Below, piece after piece: positions 31,760-40,303 of a DNA stretch of 64,000 nucleotides; position 1 is the stretch's first letter; each line of letters opens with the position of its first letter. Position numbers and translations under genes: made by a program. The notes under the pieces were generated by a model, which saw nothing but the letters and a program-made list of their open reading frames with translations, did no database searches and was not told where the DNA came from. The DNA comes from Chryseobacterium sp. Marseille-Q5410 (GTDB lineage Bacteria; Bacteroidota; Bacteroidia; Flavobacteriales; Weeksellaceae). Location: contig CAMPOT010000001.1 of NCBI GenBank assembly GCA_946892665.1, positions 1,426,001-1,490,000 of the forward strand. Reading direction: 5' to 3'.

Positions 31760-32845
31760 ATGGAAAATTTCGTTGTATCAGCAAGAAAATACCGTCCACA
31801 AGAGTTTGATACTGTTGTGGGGCAATCTCATATAACCGATACGTTGGAACATGCCATTGAAGAAAATCAATTGGCCCAAGCACTGTTGTTTTGCGGTCCG
31901 AGAGGAGTTGGTAAAACAACATGCGCTAGAATTCTTGCAAGAAAAATCAACGAAAAAGATGGCTCCACTTCCGAGGATGGTTTTGCATACAATATTTTCG
32001 AACTTGATGCCGCCTCGAATAACTCCGTGGAAGATATTCGGGATCTTACAGATCAGGTGCGTTTTGCGCCACAAGTAGGGAAGTATAAGATCTATATTAT
32101 TGATGAGGTTCACATGCTTTCTTCAGCAGCTTTCAATGCGTTTCTGAAAACTTTGGAAGAACCGCCGGCTCATGCGATTTTTATTCTTGCTACTACCGAG
32201 AAACACAAGATTATTCCTACGATTTTGTCTAGATGCCAGATTTATGATTTCAAAAGAATCACCATTGAAGACATCCAGAATCATCTAAAAAATATTGCTG
32301 ATAAAGAAGGAATTACATACGAAGACGATGCTCTTTATCTGATCGCCCAGAAAGCTGATGGAGCGCTTCGGGATGCTCTTTCTATTTTCGACCGACTTTC
32401 TACCTTTACCCAGAAAAATATTACTTTGGCTAAGGCTGCCGAAGTTTTGAACATTTTAGATTATGACCAGTACCTCAATATTGTTGATATCGCATTTGAA
32501 AATAGGATTTCCGATGTTTTGTTTGCCTTTAACGAAATTGTGAAAAAAGGTTTTGATCCACATATTTTCATTGCCGGACTTGGGAATCATTTTAGAGATT
32601 TAATGATGGCGCAGAATCCCGTAACATTAAGTTTAATTGAGGTCGGGGAAAAAACAAAAGCCAAATTTGCTGAGCAAAGCAAAAAATGGAATGCCCAACA
32701 ACTTATTGATGCGATCGAAATTTGCAACCATGCAGACATCAATTATAAAAATTCCAAGAATCCAAGGCTAACGGTAGAAATAGCTTTGATGCAGGTTTCT
32801 TCCATCACTGCCAACGGTACCGATGTAAAAAAAAAAAGTATCTGA
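31760..32845 (+). CDS. dnaX: DNA polymerase III gamma/tau subunit, 0-frame (gamma-like) product
   Basis: A 361-residue AAA+ clamp-loader protein with Walker A GPRGVGKTTCA (about 46-56), Walker B YIIDEVHML (about 113-121), the SRC sensor motif in ILSRCQIYDF, and the collar domain. The zinc-binding cysteines usual in bacterial DnaX are absent, since the 70-80 region reads KINEKDGSTSEDG. It stops at TGA (32843-32845) right after an 11-A run. The following sequence continues in the -1 frame as the tau tail. So this ORF is either the short gamma form or one half of a disrupted gene. Confidence 0.9.
   Translation: MENFVVSARKYRPQEFDTVVGQSHITDTLEHAIEENQLAQALLFCGPRGVGKTTCARILARKINEKDGSTSEDGFAYNIFELDAASNNSVEDIRDLTDQVRFAPQVGKYKIYIIDEVHMLSSAAFNAFLKTLEEPPAHAIFILATTEKHKIIPTILSRCQIYDFKRITIEDIQNHLKNIADKEGITYEDDALYLIAQKADGALRDALSIFDRLSTFTQKNITLAKAAEVLNILDYDQYLNIVDIAFENRISDVLFAFNEIVKKGFDPHIFIAGLGNHFRDLMMAQNPVTLSLIEVGEKTKAKFAEQSKKWNAQQLIDAIEICNHADINYKNSKNPRLTVEIALMQVSSITANGTDVKKKSI
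32827..32838 (+). other. 11-A slippery site in dnaX
   Basis: Eleven consecutive A residues (32827-32837) followed by G, containing A AAA AAG, the heptamer used by E. coli dnaX. A -1 shift or one added A joins the 0-frame to the open -1 frame; the 0-frame TGA follows 5 nt after the run. Confidence 0.8.
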
Positions 32846-33435
32846 TACTCGCGCCGCTTCTTAGAACAGAATCCTCAGCTAAACCGCTTTCGGAAGCTCC
32901 TAAAATAAAAGTTTCCGAAGAGTTTCCAAAGGAAAGCGTTCCAAAAATTCAGAAAACAGCCGAACCGATTGCGCAAAAAAACATTCAGCCGAAGTATAGC
33001 ATTTTTGCGGCTTTGAACCCTGCGGAAAAGGAAAAAGAGCAAGTAAACACTGACGCCAAAGAGCAATTGCCCAGCAACCATTTCACCGAAACCGACCTGC
33101 ATAATGAATGGAATAAGTTTTTGGTCGAAATGCAGAGCGAAGACATCATTGTTTACAATGCAATCAGTTCTTTCAAACTCCGGAAGAAAGACGAAAATAC
33201 CGTTGAAATTACCTATCCATCAGAATCTGCAAAAAGTGAATTCGAAAAGGTGAGAGGGGATTTTTTCAATCATTTCATGCATAAAGTCAGCCATTTTAAT
33301 ATCGTGATCGAATATAAAAATGATATTACCCTAAAAAAAGAAATCGTTACCAAACGAAAGATTTTTGATAAATTTGCTGAAATAAATCCTGTTTTGAAGG
33401 ATTTAGACGATATATTTAAGTTTGACCTCAATTAA
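32828..33435 (+). CDS. dnaX: DnaX tau C-terminal extension (reached by -1 frameshift)
   Basis: In the -1 frame the sequence is open from the A-run to 33435: about 200 residues. It holds a Lys/Pro/Glu-rich linker (PKIKVSEEFPKESVPKIQKT-type), then a folded tail from about 33060 (LHNEWNKFLVEMQSEDIIVY ... ENTVEITYPSESAKSEFE). This matches the linker-plus-C-terminal-domain layout of tau, which binds polymerase alpha and DnaB. Total length with the 0-frame part is about 558 residues. It has no credible start of its own at its beginning; the ATG at 33013 lies inside the linker. Confidence 0.75.
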
Positions 33436-33476
33436 AATTACCAGAAGCCAACGAAATTTTGGCTTACCTTCTTACA

Positions 33477-34544
33477 ATGAATTTAAAAGATTTAGAAAAC
33501 AACTGGGTTAAAGATTTTCCTAGCCCATTGATTATTGCAGGACCATGTAGCGCAGAAAGTGAATCTCAAATGCTGGAAACAGCTAGAAGAATAAAAGAAT
33601 CAAATGCAGAAGTTCCTATTTTCCGGGCAGGAATCTGGAAACCAAGAACCAAACCGAACGGATTTGAAGGCGTTGGGGTTATTGGTCTGAATTGGTTGAA
33701 AAAAGTAAAATCAGAATATGGTTTTAAAACAGCGACCGAAGTAGCGAATGCACATCACGTAGCAGCTGCGTTAGATGCTGATGTAGATATTTTGTGGATA
33801 GGTGCGAGATCTACCGTGAATCCTTTTACCATTCAAGAAATCGCAGAAGCTTTAAAAGGAACTGATAAACCGGTTTTCGTAAAGAATCCTGTAAATCCTG
33901 ATTTGGCGTTGTGGATTGGAGCGTTGGAAAGACTTTTAGGACAAGATGTGAAGAATCTCGGCGTTATTCACCGTGGATTTTCTACTTACCAGAAAACAAA
34001 ATACCGAAACATTCCGAATTGGCAAATTGCTTTAGATTTTAAAAATCAATATCCGAACATCCCAATGTTGGTAGATCCATCGCATATATGTGGGAATAGA
34101 ACTGGTTTGGCAGGCATTGCTCAGGAGGCACTCAATGTTGGTTATCAAGGAATGATCATAGAAACCCATTGCAGTCCGGACGAAGCTTGGAGCGACGCTT
34201 CACAGCAGATTACGCCTGAGGTTTTGGCAGAGTTGATCAGCAATTTGCAAATCAGAAATTCAGATATTTCAGCTTTTGATGACGAAATGGGAAGACACCG
34301 AACTTTAATTTCGGATCTTGACTTTAATTTAATTGAACTTTTATCCCAACGAATGAGGATTTCTGAGAAAATCGGAACTTTAAAAAAGGAAAACAACATT
34401 GCGATTTTTCAACCCGAGAGATGGAAAGTTATCACAGAATACGCAAGCCAAAAAGCGGATGAAACAGGAATGTCGCAAGAATTCATTGAGAAAGTTTTCA
34501 AAGCAATTCATGAAGAATCAATCGAGATTCAGAATAATATTTAA
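33477..34544 (+). CDS. bifunctional 3-deoxy-7-phosphoheptulonate synthase / chorismate mutase
   Basis: A 355-residue fusion. The N-terminal domain (about 1-255) is a DAHP synthase of the KDO8P-synthase-like class, with LIIAGPCSAESE, GIWKPRTKPN and VDPSHICGNR. The C-terminal domain (about 265-350) is an AroQ chorismate mutase (LDFNLIELLSQRMRISEKIG). It couples entry to the shikimate pathway with the step to prephenate; the mutase part often mediates feedback control. Start at the ATG at 33477; an in-frame TTG at 33459 is less likely. No stand-alone aro genes lie nearby. Confidence 0.92.
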   Translation: MNLKDLENNWVKDFPSPLIIAGPCSAESESQMLETARRIKESNAEVPIFRAGIWKPRTKPNGFEGVGVIGLNWLKKVKSEYGFKTATEVANAHHVAAALDADVDILWIGARSTVNPFTIQEIAEALKGTDKPVFVKNPVNPDLALWIGALERLLGQDVKNLGVIHRGFSTYQKTKYRNIPNWQIALDFKNQYPNIPMLVDPSHICGNRTGLAGIAQEALNVGYQGMIIETHCSPDEAWSDASQQITPEVLAELISNLQIRNSDISAFDDEMGRHRTLISDLDFNLIELLSQRMRISEKIGTLKKENNIAIFQPERWKVITEYASQKADETGMSQEFIEKVFKAIHEESIEIQNNI

Positions 34545-34568
34545 GTTGGTATTCATAATTTCTTTTTA

Positions 34569-35495
34569 ATGAAAGGGCTCATCACCAAATCTACAGGAAG
34601 TTGGTACCAGGTTTTGGAACAAGAAACCGGGCGATTTTTTGAGGCGAGAATTCGGGGTAAGTTCAAACTCATTAAAACAAGGTTAACCAATCCTTTGGCA
34701 GTAGGAGATCAGGTAGAATTCTCTTTAGAACAGGACGAAGTCGCGTGGATAACCAAGATTGAACCTAGAAAAAATTATCTCATACGAAAATCGGTAAACC
34801 TTTCGAAAGAGGCGCATATTATCGCATCAAATATTGATATCGCTTGTTTTATTTTTACGGTAAAACATCCGGAAACTTCGCTGGGTTTCCTTGACCGGTT
34901 TTTGGCATGTTGCGAAGCATATAATATTAATCCGCTCATTTTGTTCAACAAAATGGATATGTTGAACGACGATGAAAAAGATTTTGTAGCAAGTTTTCGG
35001 GATTTGTACGAACATATCGGCTATAAAACGATGGAGATTTCTTCCTACTCCAAGATGAATCTCGATGCGCTTAAGCAAACCATAAAAGATAAAGTATCTG
35101 TGTTTTTTGGTCACTCGGGAAGCGGCAAATCAACTTTGGTGAATGCGATGCAGCCGGATTTAAATATCAAAACATCAGAGATTTCTGTATCGCAATTGAA
35201 AGGAAAGCATACGACCACATTTGCGCAAATGCATTTTTGGGATTTCGGTGGAAGTGTAATTGACACACCTGGCGTTCGGGAATTTGCGATGATTGATGTT
35301 CAGAAAGAAGAAATTCAGCATTATTTCCCTGAAATTTTCAGAATAGGAAGAGATTGCAAGTTCCACAATTGCATGCATCTGAACGAACCTAAATGTGCAG
35401 TTTTGGCCAATATAGAAACCGGAGAAATTGAAGAAACCCGCTATATGACGTATTTGAAACTCATGGAAGAAGCAGAAGAAAATGCTGCTTTATAA
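34569..35495 (+). CDS. rsgA: ribosome small subunit-dependent GTPase A
   Basis: A 308-residue circularly permuted GTPase. Order: OB-fold (residues 1-70), G4 NKMD, G1 GHSGSGKST, switch region with KHTTTF, G3 DTPG, and a C-terminal zinc knuckle (CKFHNCMH ... EPKC). RsgA/YjeQ checks late maturation of the 30S ribosomal subunit and releases RbfA. It follows the aro fusion gene by 24 bp. A hairpin begins 8 bp after its stop. Confidence 0.95.
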   Translation: MKGLITKSTGSWYQVLEQETGRFFEARIRGKFKLIKTRLTNPLAVGDQVEFSLEQDEVAWITKIEPRKNYLIRKSVNLSKEAHIIASNIDIACFIFTVKHPETSLGFLDRFLACCEAYNINPLILFNKMDMLNDDEKDFVASFRDLYEHIGYKTMEISSYSKMNLDALKQTIKDKVSVFFGHSGSGKSTLVNAMQPDLNIKTSEISVSQLKGKHTTTFAQMHFWDFGGSVIDTPGVREFAMIDVQKEEIQHYFPEIFRIGRDCKFHNCMHLNEPKCAVLANIETGEIEETRYMTYLKLMEEAEENAAL

Positions 35496-35497
35496 GA

Positions 35498-35575
35498 ATA
35501 AAAAAACCCAGCCAAGGCTGGGTAAAAACTAATAACCATGAAAACTCAAATTAAACATGAGAATCGAAAAATAAA
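35498..35575 (+). ncRNA. hairpin plus short AUG-containing tail (possible small RNA or leader)
   Basis: ACCCAGC (35506-35512) and GCTGGGT (35517-35523) form a hairpin with A-runs on both sides, followed by actaataaccatgaaaact and an 11-codon ORF (MKTQIKHENRK). The T-rich side is on the minus strand, so it is a poor terminator for rsgA. It resembles short conserved hairpin-tail elements seen repeatedly in flavobacterial genomes; that is recollection, not verified. Confidence 0.35.
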
Positions 35576-35647
35576 TTACAATTTTCGTGCCAAATTTTTT
35601 GGCTGTTCATCATGAGGATTTTCGCTGCAAAGATAAGAAATTTTTTG

Positions 35648-35655
35648 TACTTTTG
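35648..35655 (+). promoter_or_regulatory. -7 box of ndk
   Basis: TACTTTTG matches TAnnTTTG, 21 bp upstream of the ndk ATG at 35677. It rules out the longer upstream in-frame start at 35587. Confidence 0.6.
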
Positions 35656-35676
35656 CGCCACAATAAAACAAGATTT

Positions 35677-36096
35677 ATGTCAAGTAACATTACATTTACA
35701 ATGATAAAACCAGATGCAGTTGCAGATGGTCACATTGGTGCTATTTTAGGAAAAATTGCTGAAGGAGGTTTCAAAATTAAAGCGTTGAAATTAACTCAGC
35801 TTACCGTAGCAGATGCTCAAAAATTTTATGCGGTACACGCTGAAAGACCTTTCTATGGCGAGTTGGTTGAGTTTATGTCTTCCGGACCGATCGTAGCAGC
35901 GGTTTTAGAAAAAGATAACGCTGTTGAAGATTTCCGTACGCTAATTGGTGCTACCAATCCTGCTGAAGCTGCTGAAGGAACCATCAGAAAAATGTTCGCA
36001 AGAAGTATCGGCGAAAACGCAGTTCACGGATCGGATTCTGATGAGAATGCGTTAATCGAAGCACAATTTCACTTCTCAGGAAGAGAAATTTTCTAA
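35677..36096 (+). CDS. ndk: nucleoside-diphosphate kinase
   Basis: A 139-residue enzyme transferring the terminal phosphate between nucleoside tri- and diphosphates. Signatures: FTMIKPDAV at the start, [12 protein letters not shown] in the Kpn-loop region, and the active-site His in NAVHGSDS. Start at 35677 gives the typical family length and fits the promoter box. Ends 22 bp before a strong terminator. Confidence 0.96.
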   Translation: MSSNITFTMIKPDAVADGHIGAILGKIAEGGFKIKALKLTQLTVADAQKFYAVHAERPFYGELVEFMSSGPIVAAVLEKDNAVEDFRTLIGATNPAEAAEGTIRKMFARSIGENAVHGSDSDENALIEAQFHFSGREIF

Positions 36097-36114
36097 TTTA
36101 GAATCATCTTATTT

Positions 36115-36429
36115 TCATAAAAGTCCGAAAATAATTTTCGGACTTTTTTTATTTTTAATAGCTACATCAATATCGGGTGAAGCATCAGTTCTACTTATAA
36201 AATGTGTTGTTCCGTGTTTTTTCTTTACTTTATTTGCCCACAGAATTCCTGCGGTAATTCCTAAAAGCAAACAAAGTGCAAAGAGACAATTTCCTAAAGT
36301 TTCATTCTCTAGAGAAAACTTCAAAATCACCCCAATAATTCCGAAAAGCAGTGTTGGCGAAAGAACAATCTTAAACCAATTGATCCATTCAATTCCGTTT
36401 TCAAAATTTGAAAGTTTTTCCGGTTCCAT
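36115..36429 (-). CDS. hypothetical small membrane protein
   Basis: A 104-residue protein with two hydrophobic segments (about 20-40, IVLSPTLLFGIIGVIL; about 46-65, GNCLFALCLLLGITAGILWA) and a basic C-terminal tail. Convergent with ndk; its last codons (KSPKIIFGLL) are encoded by the ndk terminator hairpin. No family recognised. May be a genuine small membrane protein of this lineage. Confidence 0.55.
   Translation of the reverse strand: MEPEKLSNFENGIEWINWFKIVLSPTLLFGIIGVILKFSLENETLGNCLFALCLLLGITAGILWANKVKKKHGTTHFISRTDASPDIDVAIKNKKSPKIIFGLL
36119..36150 (+). terminator. terminator of ndk
   Basis: AAAAGTCCGAAAA (36119-36131) pairs with TTTTCGGACTTTT (36135-36147), followed by more T. It overlaps the 3' end of the convergent hypothetical gene. 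Confidence 0.85.
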
Positions 36430-36447
36430 TTTTTATTTAAGAATACC

Positions 36448-37098
36448 TTAAATTTTCAAAAGTTCTATCGTTTTTTCAGGATCAGAAGTGGAAAAAACAG
36501 CGTTTCCTGCGACCAAAACATCAGCTCCGGCTTCGAAAAGTTTTGTAGCATTGTCTAGATTCACTCCACCGTCAATTTGAATTAATGCTGTGGAATTGTT
36601 AGATAATATCAAATCTTTGGTCTCAGCAATTTTTTTGTAGGTATTTTCAATAAATTTTTGACCACCAAAACCGGGATTTACACTCATTAATAATACCAAA
36701 TCGACTTCTGCGATGATGTCTTCCAACATCAAAACCGGGGTTGCTGGATTCAAAACTACACCAGCTTTTGCACCTTTGTCCTGGATGAAATTAATCGTTC
36801 GGTGAAGGTGTGTACACGCTTCGTAATGCACGGAAACCAAATCTGCGCCCATGTTAATGAATTCTTCTACATATTTTTCAGGTTCTACAATCATTAAATG
36901 GACATCAACAAATTTCTGCGCATGCTGCTGAATGGTTTTCATCACCGGAAATCCGAAAGAAATGTTGGGAACAAATCTGCCGTCCATTACGTCAACATGT
37001 AGCCAATCGGCTTGTGATTGGTTGAGCATTTCAATGTCGCGCTGCAAATTCCCGAAATCTGCGGATAGCAGGGAAGGAGCGATAAGTTTAGTTTTCAT
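36448..37098 (-). CDS. rpe: ribulose-phosphate 3-epimerase
   Basis: A 216-residue TIM-barrel enzyme interconverting ribulose 5-phosphate and xylulose 5-phosphate. Visible: APSLLSADF at the start, WLHVDVMDGRFVPNISFG with the metal-binding residues, VHLMIVEPEKY, MSVNPGFGGQKFI, and the phosphate-binding IDGGVNLDNA and AGADVLVAGNAVF. Full length. It lies 18 bp upstream of the small membrane protein gene on the same strand. Confidence 0.95.
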   Translation of the reverse strand: MKTKLIAPSLLSADFGNLQRDIEMLNQSQADWLHVDVMDGRFVPNISFGFPVMKTIQQHAQKFVDVHLMIVEPEKYVEEFINMGADLVSVHYEACTHLHRTINFIQDKGAKAGVVLNPATPVLMLEDIIAEVDLVLLMSVNPGFGGQKFIENTYKKIAETKDLILSNNSTALIQIDGGVNLDNATKLFEAGADVLVAGNAVFSTSDPEKTIELLKI

Positions 37099-37224
37099 TT
37101 TTTACTTATTAGATATTAGATTTAGATTCAAAAGATTAAACCGCAATTTTTCGTAAGGATTTATTTTCAAATTGATTCAATGCATTTAATTTGAAATATC
37201 TCAATTCTTTGTTCCTGCTTCTTT

Positions 37225-38301
37225 TTAATGATACTTCAATTTCATATCCGGTTTTATCCTCAACAATGTTTCATAGATTAATTGAATTACATTTCCAACA
37301 TCTTCTTTTGAAACCATTTCTACCGTAGTGTGCATGTATCGCAATGGCAAAGAAATCAATGCCGATGGAACTCCACCGTTGGAATGCGCGAATGCATCGG
37401 TGTCGGTACCTGTTGCGCGACTTGCGGCAGCTCTCTGGAAAGGAATTTTTTTCGTTTTTGCGGTGTCTACAATCAGTTCGCGAATGAGGTGATGAACGCT
37501 TGGTGCGAAGAAAACAACCGGTCCATTACCACATTTTTGATCACCTTCTTTTTTCTTTTCGATCATCGGCGTAGAGGTGTCATGCGTAACATCTGTCACG
37601 ATGGCAATGTTTGGTTTGATGGTATCTGCTATCATATCTGCACCGTATAAGCCCACTTCTTCCTGCACCGAATTGGTAATGTATAAACCAAAGGGCAGTT
37701 TCTTTTTGTTTTCTTTTAAAAGACGAGCAACTTCGGCAATCATAAATCCGCCGATTCTGTTGTCCAGTGCGCGACCGACAAAATAGCGGTCGTTCAATTC
37801 GAAAAACTCGTCAGGATAAGTAATCATTGCACCTACGAAAATTCCTAAATCTTCCACTTCTTTTTTGTTGGTTGCGCCACAATCGATAAAAATATTTTCG
37901 AGTTTCGGAACGGGTTCGTTGGAATTTACCCCTCTCGTATGGATTGCAGGCCAACCAAAAACGCCTTTTACAATGCCTTTTTCGCCATGAATATGAACTA
38001 CTTTTGACGGAGCGATCATTTGATCGGATCCACCGTTTCGGATGACATAAATTAAACCATCATCGGTAATGTAATTCACATACCAAGAAATTTCGTCGGC
38101 GTGCGCTTCGATAACCACCTTGAATTCGGCGTCCGGATTGATGATCCCGTAGCATGTTCCGTAGTGGTCTACTTCTATTCTGTCCACATATGGTCGGATG
38201 TAATTCATCCATACTTTTTGTCCGTTGTGTTCATAACCTGTTGGACTTGCAGTGTTTAGATATTCTTCTAAAAATTTAAAAGATTTTTTTTCAAATTTCA
38301 T
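37225..38301 (-). CDS. M42-family metallopeptidase (glutamyl aminopeptidase/endoglucanase-like)
   Basis: A 358-residue dinuclear zinc aminopeptidase. Landmarks: PTGYEHNGQKVW, VVIEAHADEISW (first metal His/Asp), GRALDNRIGG (bridging Asp), SVQEEVGLYGAD (catalytic Glu-Glu), TDVTHDT and the late GTDTDAFAHSNGG. M42 enzymes are cytosolic tetrahedral assemblies that trim peptides. Old 'endoglucanase/cellulase M' names for this family are misleading. Monocistronic, divergent from the DUF4294 gene. Confidence 0.92.
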   Translation of the reverse strand: MKFEKKSFKFLEEYLNTASPTGYEHNGQKVWMNYIRPYVDRIEVDHYGTCYGIINPDAEFKVVIEAHADEISWYVNYITDDGLIYVIRNGGSDQMIAPSKVVHIHGEKGIVKGVFGWPAIHTRGVNSNEPVPKLENIFIDCGATNKKEVEDLGIFVGAMITYPDEFFELNDRYFVGRALDNRIGGFMIAEVARLLKENKKKLPFGLYITNSVQEEVGLYGADMIADTIKPNIAIVTDVTHDTSTPMIEKKKEGDQKCGNGPVVFFAPSVHHLIRELIVDTAKTKKIPFQRAAASRATGTDTDAFAHSNGGVPSALISLPLRYMHTTVEMVSKEDVGNVIQLIYETLLRIKPDMKLKYH

Positions 38302-38356
38302 ATAAAAAAGGAATGAATTTTGTTACTAAAATTTAATTTTATAGGAAGTAAAAGTA

Positions 38357-39064
38357 ATGAAATTAAACAAAATAATCGTCATATTTCTTTTGTTTTCGGG
38401 GTTTGTTGCTTATGCACAGCAAGACACACTTTTCGCACCGAAACCTTTGAGCCAATATCCGCAGGAGCTTTTGAAAACGGATGAATTTGGAAATAAATAT
38501 TACTACGACGAGGCACAAAAAGCCAAAATTTACGAAATCAACGGGGAGAATGTGGTGGTGATGGATGAATTGATCTTACTGAATAAGCCTAGATTTAATA
38601 ATCAACTTGATCAGAATTATTATTATTTCCTTAATAAAAAACTGAACCGTGTATATCCGTTGTTTGTTACCGCTTTAGGCCAATATCAAGAAATTCAGAA
38701 AGAAATTCAGAAACTCGATAAAAGTTCTCAGCGAAAATATGTAGATCAAAAACAAAAAGACCTTGCAGATCAATATGAGAAGCAATTGAGGAATTTAACC
38801 ACCACAGAAGGGAGAATTTTTGCGAAATTGATGAATCGTGCGACTGGGAAAACCGTGTTCGAAATCATTAAGGAATTACGAGGTGGTTGGAGCGCTTTCT
38901 GGTGGAACGTTAAAGGAAATATAGCGGACGTCGATCTTAAGGAGCCTTACGATCCGCACAAAAACAGATCCGACGAGTTTGTGGAATCCTTGCTGCAAAG
39001 CAATTGGAATGCTGGTTATTTTCTGCCATATCCTGGTTATCAGAATTTTAAAATCAAGAAATAA
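38357..39064 (+). CDS. DUF4294 domain-containing exported protein
   Basis: A 235-residue protein with a signal peptide (IIVIFLLFSGFVAYAQ). The body shows the DUF4294 pattern found in Bacteroidota: INGENVVVMDELILLNKP, then NQNYYYFLNKKLNRVYPLF-type sequence, a helical lysine-rich middle, and RGGWSAFWWNVKGNIA. Periplasmic or outer-membrane associated; function unknown. It is followed 3 bp later by the S1/P1 nuclease gene, so the two form an operon. Confidence 0.82.
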   Translation: MKLNKIIVIFLLFSGFVAYAQQDTLFAPKPLSQYPQELLKTDEFGNKYYYDEAQKAKIYEINGENVVVMDELILLNKPRFNNQLDQNYYYFLNKKLNRVYPLFVTALGQYQEIQKEIQKLDKSSQRKYVDQKQKDLADQYEKQLRNLTTTEGRIFAKLMNRATGKTVFEIIKELRGGWSAFWWNVKGNIADVDLKEPYDPHKNRSDEFVESLLQSNWNAGYFLPYPGYQNFKIKK

Positions 39065-39067
39065 TTT

Positions 39068-39859
39068 ATGAGAAAATTTTTATTAAACTTAGTACTGATT
39101 GTTCCGGTATTGAGTTTTAATTTGGCTTACTCTTACGGGGTTACCGGTCACAGAGTTGTTGCGGAAATCGCTGAAAACCACCTTTCAGGGAAAGCGATAC
39201 GGCATCTGAAGAAAATCATCGGTGACCAAAAATTGGCCTATTGGGCGAACTGGCCGGATTTTATTAAGTCCGATACCACGGGCGTTTGGAAACAAACCGA
39301 TCGTTGGCATTATGTAAATATCAATCCGCAACCGAATTTCAAAATGTTTTCTGATAGTTTGCAGGCACAGACCGGACCTAATTTATATACCCAAATCAAA
39401 ACACTTTCAGAGCAAATTAAAGATAAAAAGACCGTTGCCAAAGATCGAGAAATTGCTTTACGATTCTTAATTCATTTGGTAGGAGATTCTTCACAACCAC
39501 TTCATGTTGGAAGAGCGGAAGATTTGGGTGGAAACAAAGTGAAGGTAAAATTTTTTGGAGAAAATACCAATTTGCATACACTTTGGGATACGAAATTGAT
39601 TGATTTTCAAAAATATAGCTATTCCGAATATGCTGCGCTACTAGATGTGAAATCGGCAGAAGAAGTGAAGCAAATACAATCTGGAACACTGGAGGATTGG
39701 TTGTATGATAGCCACGAAAGCGCTAATAGAATTTATGCTAATACTTTGATGGATGGTTCGTATTCTTATGACTACAACTATAAATTTGCAGATTTAATGG
39801 AGCGTCAATTACTATATGGCGGCTTGCGGTTGGCGAAAATATTAAACGAAATTCTATAG
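39068..39859 (+). CDS. S1/P1-family nuclease
   Basis: A 263-residue exported zinc-dependent nuclease. A signal peptide ends near AYS. The mature part begins YGVTGHRVVAEIAENHL, where most relatives begin with Trp. Zinc ligands are visible in GHRVV, WPDFIKSD, DRWHYVN, FLIHLVGDSSQPLHV and the late LHTLWDTKLID. These enzymes degrade single-stranded DNA and RNA and release 5'-nucleotides, probably in the periplasm. The 3' end overlaps the convergent NUDIX gene by 6 bp. Confidence 0.9.
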   Translation: MRKFLLNLVLIVPVLSFNLAYSYGVTGHRVVAEIAENHLSGKAIRHLKKIIGDQKLAYWANWPDFIKSDTTGVWKQTDRWHYVNINPQPNFKMFSDSLQAQTGPNLYTQIKTLSEQIKDKKTVAKDREIALRFLIHLVGDSSQPLHVGRAEDLGGNKVKVKFFGENTNLHTLWDTKLIDFQKYSYSEYAALLDVKSAEEVKQIQSGTLEDWLYDSHESANRIYANTLMDGSYSYDYNYKFADLMERQLLYGGLRLAKILNEIL

Positions 39860-40270
39860 AAATTTTTCTTTCAATTTTTCGAATACAATTTTATCAGTAG
39901 GTAAAGGAAATGGATTTTCGTCGGTATCGATGGGAATCCATTCTATTTTTTCGATACATGGATCTATAATTAGAAATTCGTTTTCATCGATAATTTCGAC
40001 GAGATAATAGACTGTCAAAAGTTGCTCATTGCTTCGAAAACGAGAAATCAAAAATTCCTCCTGCGTATAAAGATGACCGAGAACATTTATTTTCACATTC
40101 AATTCTTCCTCAAACTCCCGATGCAAACAGTCAAGTAATCCCTCGCCAAATTCCAGGCCGCCACCGGGAAGCTTCATCAGTTGTTCACCGGCATATTCTT
40201 CATGTAGGACCAAAACTTTTTTGTCTTTCACAGCGGCTGCATAAACTCGGATGTTGAATTTGTCGATCAT
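39854..40270 (-). CDS. NUDIX hydrolase
   Basis: A 138-residue NUDIX protein. The Nudix box is complete: GGGLEFGEGLLDCLHREFEE (from about residue 37) giving G(x5)E(x7)REFxEE. NUDIX enzymes hydrolyse nucleoside diphosphates linked to another group; the exact substrate cannot be told. Overlaps the convergent S1/P1 gene by 6 bp. Confidence 0.88.
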   Translation of the reverse strand: MIDKFNIRVYAAAVKDKKVLVLHEEYAGEQLMKLPGGGLEFGEGLLDCLHREFEEELNVKINVLGHLYTQEEFLISRFRSNEQLLTVYYLVEIIDENEFLIIDPCIEKIEWIPIDTDENPFPLPTDKIVFEKLKEKFL

Positions 40271-40303
40271 AATGGATAGTGTTAACGGATTTTCACAAAG
40301 TTA

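Noticed and set aside
33013-33435. A separate gene starting at the ATG at 33013
   Set aside because: The same frame is open back to the A-run at 32827 and encodes the tau linker, so this is the dnaX 3' part.
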